Below are positions 1 to 8,550 of a DNA stretch of 64,000 nt, piece after piece. Source of the DNA: Agarophyton chilense (lineage: Eukaryota; Rhodophyta; Florideophyceae; Gracilariales; Gracilariaceae); assembly GCA_030374765.1 (NCBI GenBank), contig JARGXX010000099.1:930001-994000 (forward strand), given 5' to 3'. Position numbers and translations under genes: made by a program. Below the pieces are notes generated by a model. The model saw nothing but the letters and a program-made list of their open reading frames with translations, had not been told where the DNA came from and searched no databases. Each line of letters opens with the position of its first letter. Position 1 is the first letter of the stretch.

Positions 1-760
1 GAAGCCTTGCTCCCTAGGGGAGGCAGACTCAGAGACAGAGCCCTCCGTCCCACCCGTAGTGTGGGGTGTAACTCCCACGGGGGATTCCGGCAGTACCGAC
101 GGAGGTGAGGGGTAGAAACCGTTGGATCAGGAATGGGTATGGGTATCCCAAAGAATGGGGAAAATCCGGCGAAGAGGAAAAACGGGGCGAGGGTCGGGCA
201 CTAACAGGCACCGGACCCGAGAACCAGAAAAGGGGCGAAACAACAAAAGAAACCCAATACAGGGGCGAAAACCTGTCCTCGAAAGGAAACACAAAAAGCA
301 CGCAACAAGTAAGCAGAACCCCCACGGGGTATCGTGCACGCAGGTTGTCTGAACTGTCCCAAGGGGGTGGTTGCACGGAACCCAAACGTGGGCACTCTCC
401 AAGTGGAGTCGTGTCCCTACGCAGGTGTTGCTAACCAGAGCCCGTTCCGGGTTGTAAGGCCGAAACGATGGCGACGAAGAACCTCTAAAGGTATCGAAGA
501 CCAACCTTGGTTACCATTTACTTTGAGCTTCGGACTGTCAGATCTCAACTCCCTAAGTAGGGCCCACTAACTAAACTCTACAGTAGTGCACACCTGCTCA
601 GGGCCATACACGTGGAGATCCCACTGCCAGGGCCCAAAAGTCCAACGTTCTACAAATATCCGAAACTCGGTGCCAAAATTAAGCCACGTGTATCACGGGG
701 CCAATCCAACCATGGGCCATCCGAATTTTCACTTCATCGGCGAATTCTAACCAGAAAACA
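1..760 (-). repeat. LTR-like fossil related to the LTR of element B, cut by the window edge
   Basis: The stretch has the same G/A-rich texture as the element B LTRs and can be aligned by eye with them over several blocks. One block around 330-375 (a GCACGCAGG-type start running into CCAAGGGGGTGG) matches the B-LTR block near 25815-25845. The block after it, about 395-445, matches the next B-LTR block ending in CCAGAGCC. It also contains CCAAT and CACGTG-like motifs near 690-700. It is too diverged to be the same subfamily. I infer a solo or truncated LTR of a gypsy relative; the right boundary is a guess. Confidence 0.5.
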
Positions 761-854
761 GTGCCACCTCAGCACACCTTAGAGGGAATCATAATCATAA
801 CCCTCGGAGGGTTCAATCCTCATTCTATGAGTTGCATCTTCAAGTATCCCCTAA

Positions 855-1550
855 CTGGGCGTTGCTCTACACCAACATCCACTTGGATACTTTGGTTGTA
901 CCCATTGCCCCGGAATATGCTTCCATTATGAATGTACCCTACAAAGAATTCATTGGTTAGTTTTTAATTCTTGGTACACGCACACGTCCTGATTTGGTAA
1001 CTGCTGTCTCAATTTCAGGAAAGTACTTATCACAACCTCTACCGAACCAGTGGCAGTGCATGAAGAAAGTTGTCCGATATTTGATTGGTACTAAGAACTA
1101 CGGACTGGAAATTCATAGGAGTGCATCTATCTCTGTTTTTTCCTGGTCAGATGCCGATTAAGATCGTGATTTAAAGAAGCGTCGCTCAAGAGCGGGATTT
1201 TTAATCCAAATTGGAAGTGTTCCTGTAATCTGGAGCTCAAAGCTTCAGAAAGCAACGGCTTTTTCAACTACTGAAGCCCAGTTATAAGCCATATCTGAAT
1301 GCACAAAGCAACTGTCTTGGCTGAAGAACGTTTTTACTGAATGAAACTGAATATAGACTATCCAATTACTTTGTATCAGGACGACCTTGGCGCAATCTCA
1401 TGGACACAATCGGACTTTGTAACGAGGAACGTGAAGCATATTGAACTTAGACATCACCATATTTTGGATGCTGTCAGTGTAGGTGTCGTGGTAATTCATC
1501 ACCTTTTTTCTAAAAAACTCGCGCCGACATATTTAAAAAGTCTCTGATTG
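855..1550 (+). mobile_element. Ty1/copia retrotransposon fossil (end of reverse transcriptase and RNase H)
   Basis: Translation on the plus strand gives the hallmark end of copia Pol in order. A GTRTRPDLV motif (copia TRPD block) is followed by VVRYLIGT, then SWSDAD, then an RNase H part with LYQDDLGAISW and RHHHILD, the copia pattern for acidic residues plus the H-IxxRHH-like block. Gag, protease and integrase are not seen, so only the 3' part of pol is left. The reading frame is broken in several places and the copy is clearly old. The 300 bases after it (to about 1900), AT-rich with no frame, may include the remains of its 3' LTR, but I could not pair it with another copy. Confidence 0.8.
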
Positions 1551-2808
1551 CAGACCTCTTCATGTCACATCGAACGTTTCTCCATTTTTCTACCGTAGCG
1601 GTCGAAGGGGAATCTCAGTAACGTTAGTATTTGTTTTCGAATACGTATTTTTTATTTTTTACGTGACCAGAGCTTGCTTTTGTATTTGAACATTTTTACG
1701 TGAGCATACCATTCTACTTCTTTATGCTTACGTGTTATTCTCTTTGAGTATAAAGAGAGGACTACTGGTTGTTTCTCTACAATCAACAGTCGTCAACTGA
1801 CATCTTCTTGTCATCACCTGACTTATCTGTCGAAAAATGTGTACGCGTAGCAATTTTGATTACGAAATAAACTCCTCATCTTCATCAAATTAAAATTAAG
1901 ACAGCCTTCAATATATGCCAAGGACTGATATGACATGGTAAAAAATGCATGGCCGTACATTTTTCATCATGATTGCAGCATATGCGAGAAATATTGATGC
2001 CTTTCAAAATATTACATCGTCTAATTCAAATCGAATTCTCATCTCAGACCTGACATAAAAGCAGTACTTTCGAAGTTCTTTTGCATATCGTCTCTAACAC
2101 TAGTGAAACCACATTGCCTCTGTTGCTAAAACACGCAAACTCGGCCACGTTTGTGGGATCCAGCGCGCGTATTCTTCGATGCACGCAATCTACAAAAAAC
2201 AGAGTGAAACGACGTAGATTCCGCTCATTATTTGGTGTTTCGCGAACCTGCGACTTACGTTGCAGCAAGAGCCGACAGCGAGTGGAAAAGATATGTGAAA
2301 CATATCAAAGAGAGTTTACAGATTTACACTTCTTCTTCTGAGTGCTATTTTGTAGGGGGTACGAAAGTAAGAAGTTGTGTAACCGATGTTGATTTCTACA
2401 TGTTTCTTACAGCTTTATACGAACCTGCGCTCTCTCGCCATTGCAAAAGAAGGCTGACGCCCAGTAAGGGCTGTAATCAGCGCAGACGCTGTGCCGACAC
2501 CAGGCTTCACCCGTTAAATAGAGGTCTCTGGCAGACTTTTTCTCAGTAGTGTCGAGAGATGGAAATGCCAGCCGTAATACAAGTACATTGTTAATTGTCT
2601 TTGTTCGAGAACCAGTGCTGCCACAGTGTGTTATTTTGGTCGTAATTAAATTCGAAAAAGAGGAACACTACATCACTTGCTTTGGGTTTTTTTATTTGTA
2701 CGGCAATATGCATTGGAGCATGTGAATTCGAGCTTTACAAACGCGGACGAGAAAAGATTTGGAATATAAACTCAAACGGTTATAGTTGTGATTTCCAATT
2801 TGAAAGGT

Positions 2809-2862
2809 GTAAGTTTGGTTTTGTAAAATAAATCGTATTAATTATAAACTAACCTTTTGCAG
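2809..2862 (+). other. Putative 54-nt intron in the transposase relic
   Basis: It starts GTAAGT, contains an ACTAAC branch-point-like site shortly before the end, and ends in a pyrimidine-rich TTTTGCAG. This is a full set of canonical splice signals in 54 bases. It lies between the N-terminal and catalytic blocks of the Harbinger-like transposase. Splicing is inferred only from signals. Confidence 0.45.
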
Positions 2863-3133
2863 CAAAATTAGAGAAGTAAAAGGTACGAGACACGTTTGAT
2901 TAATTGTTTCGTTTTAGTAGATGGCACAGATTGGCCGATATGTAAACGTTTTCTTTTTTCGAGCATGGGGTATTCTCATAAGCTGAAATGTGCTGGTGTT
3001 CGATATGAAGTTGGAGTATCTATGCAACATGGTTGTATTGTATGGGTTAACGAGGAATTTCCGTGTGGTACAAATCCAGATTTGAAAATATTCCAAAAAG
3101 ATATGAAAACGTTTTTTAAGGCCAAATGAAACG

Positions 3134-3185
3134 GTAATTACATACAAATGCTTGCAAAATTCATGTTTCTCATACTAATTTCTAG
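3134..3185 (+). other. Putative 52-nt intron in the transposase relic
   Basis: It starts GTAATT, has TACTAAT at 3173-3179 and ends TCTAG. Removing it keeps the reading frame of the catalytic block in phase with the FDAVANVV tail block. That agreement supports a real intron over chance, although a stop codon lies just before it and part of the core is missing. Confidence 0.45.
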
Positions 3186-3293
3186 TATTTGATACGAAAT
3201 TAAGACATGATGTATCATTTGATTCAGATTGCTTTGATGCAGTTGCAAACGTAGTCCAAATTTGTATAGAAAATGGAGAAGCTCTTTGGTAAA

Positions 3294-3733
3294 TTGCATG
3301 CTGATCTGGCAGGAGTTTTTCTAGTGAAATTGTCGGAAGATATTTTATCTCTGGTGGACACACATTTCTGTGCTCTTCTATATTTCGCTAACGCCAAGCC
3401 CGTTAGGAACTATTGTTTAGATGTTGTTCAGTTATGGGGAAGTGTCCCATGTGAAACAAGAAAAGGCGAATTTGGCGCTATTCTCAGCAAAAATCAGACG
3501 GCGGCTTGAGAATTTGAAAAGAATGAGCGGTTTTGGAAGCAGAGCAGTTACGAAATGTGAGGGTGTTCTGTTTTCAGGAATTGTGGGAAAATATATTCGT
3601 GAAGGCGACCCAATTTGGACTAGTGATGAGGCTGATTTTGGGCAGTTGATGATGGCGGGGGCTTGGGAGATGAAGGCACACGGGTGGCGGGGAGATACGC
3701 GCGCAGAGCAGAAGGCAGCGGCAGCGACGAACG
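3294..3733. other. Unassigned stretch between the transposase relic and the GC-rich island
   Basis: Short plus-strand frames continue here (3273-3509 and 3421-3777) but match nothing I recognise. From about 3650 the base composition changes abruptly to GC-rich. The last 80 bases are purine- and GC-rich and probably form the leader or promoter of the DUF1995 gene. Confidence 0.4.
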
Positions 3734-4555
3734 ATGCAAGCGGCGTTCGTGGCAGGGGCGACCCCGCTCGGGCTTAAGGTGGGTGCGTGGCGCACGCAAA
3801 GCGACGCGCGGTCGGGACAAGGCGGGGCGAGCAACTGGCCCAGAGCGTCGTTGCGACCGCCGCGGCGCGCGCGAGCGCTGGCGCGCGACGTGCGCGAGGC
3901 GATGCAAAGCGCGCTGCGGGCGCGTCACTCGCGACTGAGCGTGGAACTGCCGGAGGACATGCAGCTGGGTGTGGACGGAGGAGGGGACGGCGGCGATGAG
4001 CAGGTGGCGAGACTGCTGACGATGTTGTTTGAGGGCACTGGACTCCGCACGCGCGTGCTGTTCGGCGACAGCGGAGCGGCGGCTGCGGCGCGCGGGGCGT
4101 GGCCCACCCGCGACGACGTGGCGGTGAGCAAGTGGCGCGTCGCGCGCGGCGGCGTAGGCGTCGCTAAGGACGACGTGCTGTTGGTGGTGGGCGACGACAA
4201 GCGCGTGCGACGCGGCGCGCACGAGCTACACGCGGCGCTCGGCATGGAGACGGTGATTGTGCGCGTGAACGCGCGCGAGGACGAAGATGAGGGCGAAGAT
4301 GAGGACGAGGACGACGGGGTGTTTGTGGCGACGTACGTGGTGCGGCGCGAGCCGCAGTGGGCGGGCGGCCTGGTGTTCCGCAAGTTTCCGGACGAGTGGA
4401 GCGTGTGCTGCGCGACGCGCTTCGGCGGTGTGCGCGAGGTGTGGCGCGGGCGACGGCGACCGCGCGACGCGCTGGTGCGCCACGTGTTGGCGGATGCGAC
4501 GGCGCGAGGCGGCGCGCGGCGCCTTGCCGACGACGTGCGCGCGCTGCTGCCGTAG
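3734..4555 (+). CDS. DUF1995-family protein, probably plastid-targeted
   Basis: A 273-residue intronless protein. Residues 1-60 are rich in Ala, Arg and Ser with almost no acidic residues, consistent with a plastid transit peptide. Residues 67-73 (RLSVELP) open the conserved domain. RVLFGDSGAAA with a following W (about 110-122) fits the phosphate-loop-like middle of the family, and DDVLLVVGDD with a VIVRVNAR strand follows. The signature end is Y.VRREPQWAG, then FRKFPDEWSV, matching the family's Y.l.p...g.l.R.yP..W pattern. An acidic Glu/Asp run (about residues 181-196) is inserted before that block. DUF1995 proteins include LPA3-type photosystem II assembly factors in plants; the exact role here is not known. 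The ATG at 3734 is the first in frame at a sensible distance. The stop lies inside the tandem duplication at 4546-4815. Codon use is extremely GC-rich. Confidence 0.72.
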   Translation: MQAAFVAGATPLGLKVGAWRTQSDARSGQGGASNWPRASLRPPRRARALARDVREAMQSALRARHSRLSVELPEDMQLGVDGGGDGGDEQVARLLTMLFEGTGLRTRVLFGDSGAAAAARGAWPTRDDVAVSKWRVARGGVGVAKDDVLLVVGDDKRVRRGAHELHAALGMETVIVRVNAREDEDEGEDEDEDDGVFVATYVVRREPQWAGGLVFRKFPDEWSVCCATRFGGVREVWRGRRRPRDALVRHVLADATARGGARRLADDVRALLP

Positions 4556-4815
4556 ACAGGCGCCGCGCCACAGAGTAGAAACAAAACGGTGTACGCGTGG
4601 CGACGTGGGCGAGTGAGAAAAAGACGGAGTTACGCCGGCCGGGAATTGAACCCGGGTCTCGCCCGTGGCGGGGGCGCGGTGCTGCCGTAGACAGCGCCGC
4701 GCCACAGAGTAAAAACAGAACGGTGTACGCGTGGAGACGTGGGCGAGTGAAAAAAAGACGCAGTTACGCCGGCCGGGAATTGAACCCGGGTCTCGCCCGT
4801 GGCAGGGGCGTATGC
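4546..4815. repeat. Tandem duplication, about 135 bp x 2
   Basis: The unit 4546-4680 is repeated at 4681 to about 4815 with few differences. Each unit starts at the last codons and stop of the DUF1995 gene, runs through the intergenic spacer and ends inside the tRNA-Gly gene. The second copy continues into the complete tRNA; the first stops midway. The arrangement shows one tandem copying event whose breakpoint lay within the tRNA. Confidence 0.85.
4631..4676 (-). pseudogene. tRNA-Gly 3'-half pseudogene
   Basis: It is nearly identical to the 3' half of the complete tRNA-Gly at 4765-4835: acceptor 3' strand, T arm with a GTTCAAT loop, and 3' side of the anticodon arm. The D arm and 5' acceptor strand are missing because the duplication unit ends at about 4680. 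It cannot fold as a tRNA. It still has an intact B-box, so it could bind TFIIIC weakly. Confidence 0.8.
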
Positions 4816-4835
4816 TACCACTATACCACCGGCGT
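4765..4835 (-). tRNA. tRNA-Gly (GCC anticodon)
   Basis: Read on the minus strand, a 7-bp acceptor stem (ACGCCGG with CCGGCGT) closes a cloverleaf. It has a D arm with AGTGGTA, an anticodon stem CGCCC/GGGCG holding the loop CTGCCAC, and a T stem CCGGG/CCCGG around TTCAATT. The anticodon GCC is the complement of 4801-4803. The discriminator base is A and CCA is not encoded, as expected for a nuclear tRNA. A- and B-box promoters are internal. No intron is present. It lies between the DUF1995 and MYB genes, on the opposite strand to both. Confidence 0.93.
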
Positions 4836-4996
4836 GTCGGTTGGGGGAGACGGAGAGCACCACGCGCTTTCAAGCTGCGACGGCGGCCCCCGCGCGCGCC
4901 ACGACGCACGCGTGTCGCGGAAGCGCGCCGCTTGCTGAGGCGCGCACTTGAGAGGCAGCGGCCGATGCGCGTGGCGCCCGCCGTTGCTGCCGCCAT

Positions 4997-5068
4997 CGTC
5001 GTCTTCCTCGCCGTCGTCGTCTTCCTCGCCGTCGTCGTCTTCCTCGCCGTCGTCGTCTTCCTCGCCGT
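4997..5068. repeat. 18-bp tandem repeat, four copies
   Basis: The unit CGTCGTCTTCCTCGCCGT is repeated four times without visible change. It lies just before the chosen MYB start. If translation began at the upstream in-frame ATG (4965), it would encode four VVFLAV units, a hydrophobic run that is odd for a nuclear MYB protein. It is more likely 5' leader, and could change copy number by slippage. Confidence 0.85.
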
Positions 5069-5078
5069 CGCGCGCGCC

Positions 5079-5900
5079 ATGAACGCGCTGCGCGCGCTGT
5101 GCGCCGTCGCGCGCCGCCGCTGCCACACCATCGCCGCGCCGCCGCTGCCGTCGCCGTCGCCGTCGCCGTTACCGTCCCCGCCGCCGCGCAGCGGCGGGCG
5201 CGCGTGGAGCGCGGCGGAAGACCAACTGCTGCTGGCCGCGTACGCAAAGCACGGCGCCAACTGGCGCAAGCTGTCCGCGTGCGTACGCACGCGCAGCGCG
5301 CGTGCCTGTCGGCAGCGCTACACGCGCTCGCTCTCGGCAACGATCGCGCGCGAGGCGCCTCTGCCGTGCGAGACGCGTCGTCTGCGCGCGCTACACGCCG
5401 CGCTCGGACCGCGCTGGACACAAATTGCAGCGGCAGCGGGGGCGCGCCGCACGGGCGCGCAGGTTTACGAGTTACTCAACAACCGCCTTTGCGACCGGCA
5501 CGCCGCGCGCCGCTGGTCGCGCGCCGAGGACGCGGCGTTGCGCGCGGCGGTGCGGCGCGCAGGGCCGCGACGCTGGGCAACGGTGGCGCGTCTGGTGCGC
5601 ACGCGCTCCGACGCGCAGTGTTACGAGCGGTGGAGTGGCGCACTAAGCGGCGCGCGACGCGGCGCATGGACTCCAGCCGAAGACGCGGCGTTGCTGGCGG
5701 CCGTGGCCACCATGCGTCGCGCACAGCCGCGAGACCAACCGCTCACGTTTGGCGCGGTGGCCGCACGACTGCCGTTCGCGCGCACGCGCAAGAGCTGTTA
5801 CGCACGCTTCCGCCGACTGCGCGCGCGCTACGACGCCCACGCCAGCGCCAGAAGATGCGCCGCGGACAAGGCAAGCAGCGCGCAGAGCGCGCCGTCGTAG
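5079..5900 (+). CDS. MYB-domain DNA-binding protein with four SANT/MYB-like repeats
   Basis: A 273-residue protein. A Pro/Ser linker (about 21-36) leads to repeat 1 at about 43-88 (AWSAAEDQLL, HGANWRKLS, RSARACRQRY), a typical W..AED..L plus R.CRQRY helix 3. Repeat 2 (about 100-145) is degenerate but keeps GPRWTQIA. Repeat 3 (about 149-193) reads RWSRAEDAAL, GPRRWATVA, RSDAQCYERW. Repeat 4 (about 200-255) reads AWTPAEDAAL and ends RKSCYARFRRLR. Four tandem repeats recall SNAPC4-like or REB1/TTF1-like factors more than plant R2R3 MYBs. I infer a nuclear transcription factor, perhaps for small-RNA genes; the neighbouring tRNA is only suggestive. ATG 5079 is chosen over ATG 4965 because the latter would add a membrane-like repeat. 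The last 73 bases overlap the opposing LURP-one-like gene. Confidence 0.75.
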   Translation: MNALRALCAVARRRCHTIAAPPLPSPSPSPLPSPPPRSGGRAWSAAEDQLLLAAYAKHGANWRKLSACVRTRSARACRQRYTRSLSATIAREAPLPCETRRLRALHAALGPRWTQIAAAAGARRTGAQVYELLNNRLCDRHAARRWSRAEDAALRAAVRRAGPRRWATVARLVRTRSDAQCYERWSGALSGARRGAWTPAEDAALLAAVATMRRAQPRDQPLTFGAVAARLPFARTRKSCYARFRRLRARYDAHASARRCAADKASSAQSAPS

Positions 5901-7132
5901 CCGCCGCCGCGCACCGATAACACGCGGCTGCCGTCCGTGCGACGCGCGCCCACAGCGAATACCTCTCGCGCCGTGCGCGCGCTCCAGCAGGTGAGCGCGT
6001 CGTCGTTGTGGCGCGCGCGTCGCAGTCGAAGCACTTGCTGCGGCGCGTGTGCGCCGCGTCGCGTCGCAATCGCCTCGAGATCGTCGCCCGTGGCGCGCGC
6101 GAAGCGTAGAACAAGTAACGCGCGTCCCGACGCCGCGTGCATCACGCGCGTGGCGCGTCGCGCAGATAGCATCTCCGTTGAGACGCAGCCCAGCGTGAGA
6201 CCGTTGCAACGCAGCGTGGCGCGTTCGTGCAGCGACACACGCGAGCGCACCAATTCGACGCAACGCGCGCCCGTGGCGGCGTCGCGTACCATCGTGCGTC
6301 GCCGCGACTGCGTGTCAAGCACGAAACGCTCACCCGTGGCGCTCACGAAGCGCGCTGATAGCACGGGCAGCCCGTTGCCGCGCCCCAGCGGCTTGGGGTA
6401 ACCGCGCGGCCGTCGAAGCTCGCCGTCGCCGTCTCTGTCTGCGTCTGCGTCTGCGTCTCCCTCGCCCTTCGCCGCGCCGTGCACCTCGCGCGACACGCCG
6501 TGTGTCGAGCGCGCGCGCCGCGTGGCAGCCGCGCTGGACGCACTCCACTCCCGCGCCGAAGCCGCGCCAGCGCCCGCGGACAGCGCGCGCGACGAGTGCG
6601 TGTAGCCCCACGTCGGCCGCACCGAGCTACCCGGCGTGCGCATCGCCGCGTGCGGCGCCACTCGCGCGCGCACCACCTGCGAGTACTTGTGCGGCGGCGA
6701 CGGCGGCGACGGCGGCGACGGCGGCGACGACAACGACGACGACGACAAGGGCGGCAACGACGATGACGACGACGACGACGACGACGCGGACAGCAGCGAA
6801 CGGTGACGTCGACGGCGCTGCGCCGCTGCCGCTGCCGCTGCCACTGCCGCCGGGTGGTGCGGATGCACCGCGTGTGGCGCGGCCGCCGCCGAAACGTGGT
6901 ACGCCGGATGCGCCGGATGCGCCGGATGCGCCGCCGTCTTGTTGCGGCTGCCCGCGGCGGCCGCCGCCGCGCCGCCCAACATCACGCGCGGCAGCGTGGC
7001 GGCGCGGCGCGCACGTCGGCGACGCGCGCGGCGCGGCTCCTCCCCTGCGGCGGCGCCGTGCGCGCCGTCGTGTTGATCGCGCGCGACGAAGTTGGCGGCG
7101 GGCGCGCCTCGAACAGCCTCGGACGCAATCAT
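5828..7132 (-). CDS. LURP-one-related (LOR/tubby C-terminal-like) protein with a low-complexity N-terminal half
   Basis: A 434-residue protein. Residues 1-240 are low complexity: poly-Ala, HPA repeats, a Ser run and PPS repeats. From about 246 on it resembles the LOR fold of twelve strands and a central helix. RFVSATGERFVLD, MVRDAATGARCVEL then VSLHERATL parallels the family's 'D..Gn..f.v...ltLHDR'. STEMLSARRATRVM parallels 'qk.mSahdrw.Vf'. The end, LSVRGGGYDGALCALLALS, parallels the family's 'v.p.vD.a.i.alvv.lD', which forms the buried central helix. So the hydrophobic C-terminus is better explained as that helix than as a membrane anchor. Related proteins include plant LURP1 and phospholipid scramblases; the substrate is unknown. 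ATG 7132 is the first reasonable start, but the N-terminal half could be partly untranslated. Family call moderate. Confidence 0.55.
   Translation of the reverse strand: MIASEAVRGAPAANFVARDQHDGAHGAAAGEEPRRARRRRARRAATLPRVMLGGAAAAAAGSRNKTAAHPAHPAHPAYHVSAAAAPHAVHPHHPAAVAAAAAAAQRRRRHRSLLSASSSSSSSSSLPPLSSSSLSSPPSPPSPPSPPHKYSQVVRARVAPHAAMRTPGSSVRPTWGYTHSSRALSAGAGAASAREWSASSAAATRRARSTHGVSREVHGAAKGEGDADADADRDGDGELRRPRGYPKPLGRGNGLPVLSARFVSATGERFVLDTQSRRRTMVRDAATGARCVELVRSRVSLHERATLRCNGLTLGCVSTEMLSARRATRVMHAASGRALLVLRFARATGDDLEAIATRRGAHAPQQVLRLRRARHNDDALTCWSARTAREVFAVGARRTDGSRVLSVRGGGYDGALCALLALSAAHLLALAWAS
6693..6790. repeat. GAC/GGC trinucleotide-rich tract inside the LURP-one-like gene
   Basis: Imperfect runs of GGCGGCGAC and GACGAC units. 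On the coding (minus) strand they give Ser runs and PPS units in the low-complexity part of the protein. A length-variable microsatellite is likely. Confidence 0.8.
6898..6934. repeat. 9-bp GCCGGATGC repeat
   Basis: Four consecutive copies, the last imperfect, encode the HPA triplets on the minus strand. Like the nearby triplet tract, this marks the N-terminal half of the LURP-one-like protein as fast-changing. Confidence 0.75.
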
Positions 7133-8019
7133 GACTCGGCTGGCGGCGCGGCGCGGGCGGCCACGCGCTGCTCAACCGGTCTCGGCGACGACGGCGGACG
7201 ACGCGCTTTTATGGCGCGCCGCGCGTGTGACGCGGACGCGCGGACGGAAACAAACTGCCGACGAGTGTGCGCCAAACAGCGCGTGCTGCGCGATGCGCGC
7301 GCGCTGTGGCGCGTCATGCGAGTTCTTGTCGCGCGCCCGCGCTCGCTGCCCAGCACGTGGCGCCCTACACTCTGCGTCATTCCCCCTGTACTCCGCGCTA
7401 ATCCGCAATTCATGCGCACTTAGGCCTTCCACACGCACTCCAAACCACTTACACTCTGCAGTTGGACGCCCAAACTTATTCGACACCACAAGCCGCCCAA
7501 CCACAACGCAGCGCCTAGTCGTTGAGAACACAACCCGCTTTGATGTTGCCGTCACCCATCGTCTCGCACGCCATCAGCGCAGCGAGTTTGTCAATTTCCG
7601 CGTAGCAGTCTAAATTCGTCAAACGTCTTCCCACGCCCATCAACACCTCGTAAAACGCCCGAGCTGCTCACCCACCCCGAACAGTACCTCGTCGACGCCC
7701 CCACATAAGTACATGCAGTAAGACACATTAGTGCTACATTTGCTACCACCTACTGTAACCTTAACCGTCTCAGTGAAATGTACAGTGCGCGTCATAATTG
7801 CAACATGGATACATTTTGTACATCTTTGTCAATATTCCTAGTTTTTTGCGCGTACATGTTGTAAACACTTGTGGGTCCCGTAATGCTTACCGTGTTTCAG
7901 CATGCTCAAACACGCGTTTATGCAGTGCCAGCGCGATCTGCACTATGTATTTCACCGCTGGCTGCGAAAGCCATAATGGCGCATTACAGAAAAAAACATC
8001 CATTTGTAGCCTCATATTC
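7133..8019. other. Upstream region of the LURP-one-like gene
   Basis: GC-rich until about 7620, then near genome average. Open frames in the GC-rich part (for example 7172-7555 on the minus strand) have no recognisable motif and are expected by chance at this base composition. Between 7620 and 8020 I see no gene, RNA or repeat. It should hold the 5' leader and promoter of the minus-strand gene starting at 7132. Confidence 0.4.
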
Positions 8020-8139
8020 GTGTTTATGTTTTGGCATTACGCACACGTGTGGCTCGTAGCACTGCACACACATGCCGCCCGCACCAATCTACCTTTTCCC
8101 GCGCGAGTGCACACGTGTCGCCCGCACCCAACTTCCTCC
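8020..8139. promoter_or_regulatory. CACGTG/CCAAT motif cluster, copy group 1
   Basis: Two related units of about 55 bases, each with a palindromic CACACGTGTG/CACACGTGTC core (G-box type CACGTG) followed by GCCCGCACC. The first also has CCAATCT. The same unit recurs right of element C (25185-25379) and right of element B (35503-35640). Removing the elements brings these pieces together, so they are one host repeat-rich upstream region. G-box and CCAAT elements are binding sites of bZIP/bHLH and NF-Y factors in plants and algae; function here is inferred. Confidence 0.45.
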
Positions 8140-8144
8140 GCCCG

Positions 8145-8550
8145 TGAAACAATTCACTTTTCACGTTTGTATGTATTTATCTTACTCATTACTGTAATGC
8201 ATGCAATGATGTAAACGTAATTAAAATTAAAACAATTAACCTCTTTTATTAACAGCTGCTTCTGTCGTAGACGTATTTCTAGGCACCCCTTCCGATCTGC
8301 ACTTGTGTTGCGTGTTGCCAGCACCACACCATTCATCCTACACCGCACCATTTGTTCTGCACCGCACAATTCGTTCTTGCTGCCGACAGCTATTCAGCTC
8401 GAACGATCATTCATTTTCATGCACTTGCTGTAAGCAGTTCCCTGCTGTCTACTCTAGATTCTTTCACGAACGGACAAAGCCTCCGGCTCCTTTAGTATAC
8501 AGCCCAGTACGTTCGCTTCTACAACAATAAAAGCCTACTTTATTCTACAT
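8145..8550 (-). repeat. Element C, 3' LTR, first part (split by element A)
   Basis: Its left end (TGAAACAATTCAC) and right end (CAACAATAAAAGC...TTATTCTACAT) match the copy at 24768-25179 closely; the middle has diverged. The remainder of this LTR is at 17705-17808. Confidence 0.65.

Larger units (their letters stand above)
2080..3293 (+). pseudogene. PIF/Harbinger-like DDE transposase relic with intron-like gaps
   Basis: Three blocks in order resemble a DDE_Tnp_4-type transposase. Around 2180-2270 there is a basic RRRFRSLFGVS block like the family's N-terminal RRF..HFG. Around 2920-3100 lies the catalytic-core start: VDGTDWPI with the first Asp, YSHK, RYEVGVSMQ, IVWVNEEFPCG and PDLKIF. Around 3218-3292 is the tail block FDAVANVVQ with IENGEALW. 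The roughly 100 residues normally between the last two blocks, with the remaining catalytic acids, are missing, so the gene is internally deleted. A stop (TGA, about 3127) and others break the frame. Two stretches look like short spliceosomal introns (2809-2862 and 3134-3185). No terminal inverted repeats were identified. The family assignment is good; exact boundaries are not. Confidence 0.7.

Noticed and set aside
4731-5078. Upstream extension of the MYB frame to a GTG at 4731
   Set aside because: It would run through the tRNA gene and the tandem duplication; nuclear translation from GTG is unlikely.
4821-5126. Minus-strand frame with acidic DGEEDDD repeats
   Set aside because: It is the reverse reading of the 18-bp tandem repeat, overlaps the tRNA and the MYB gene, and has no other support.
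3620-7613. Many long open frames on both strands of the GC-rich island
   Set aside because: Stops are rare by chance at this GC content; only frames with recognisable domains were kept.
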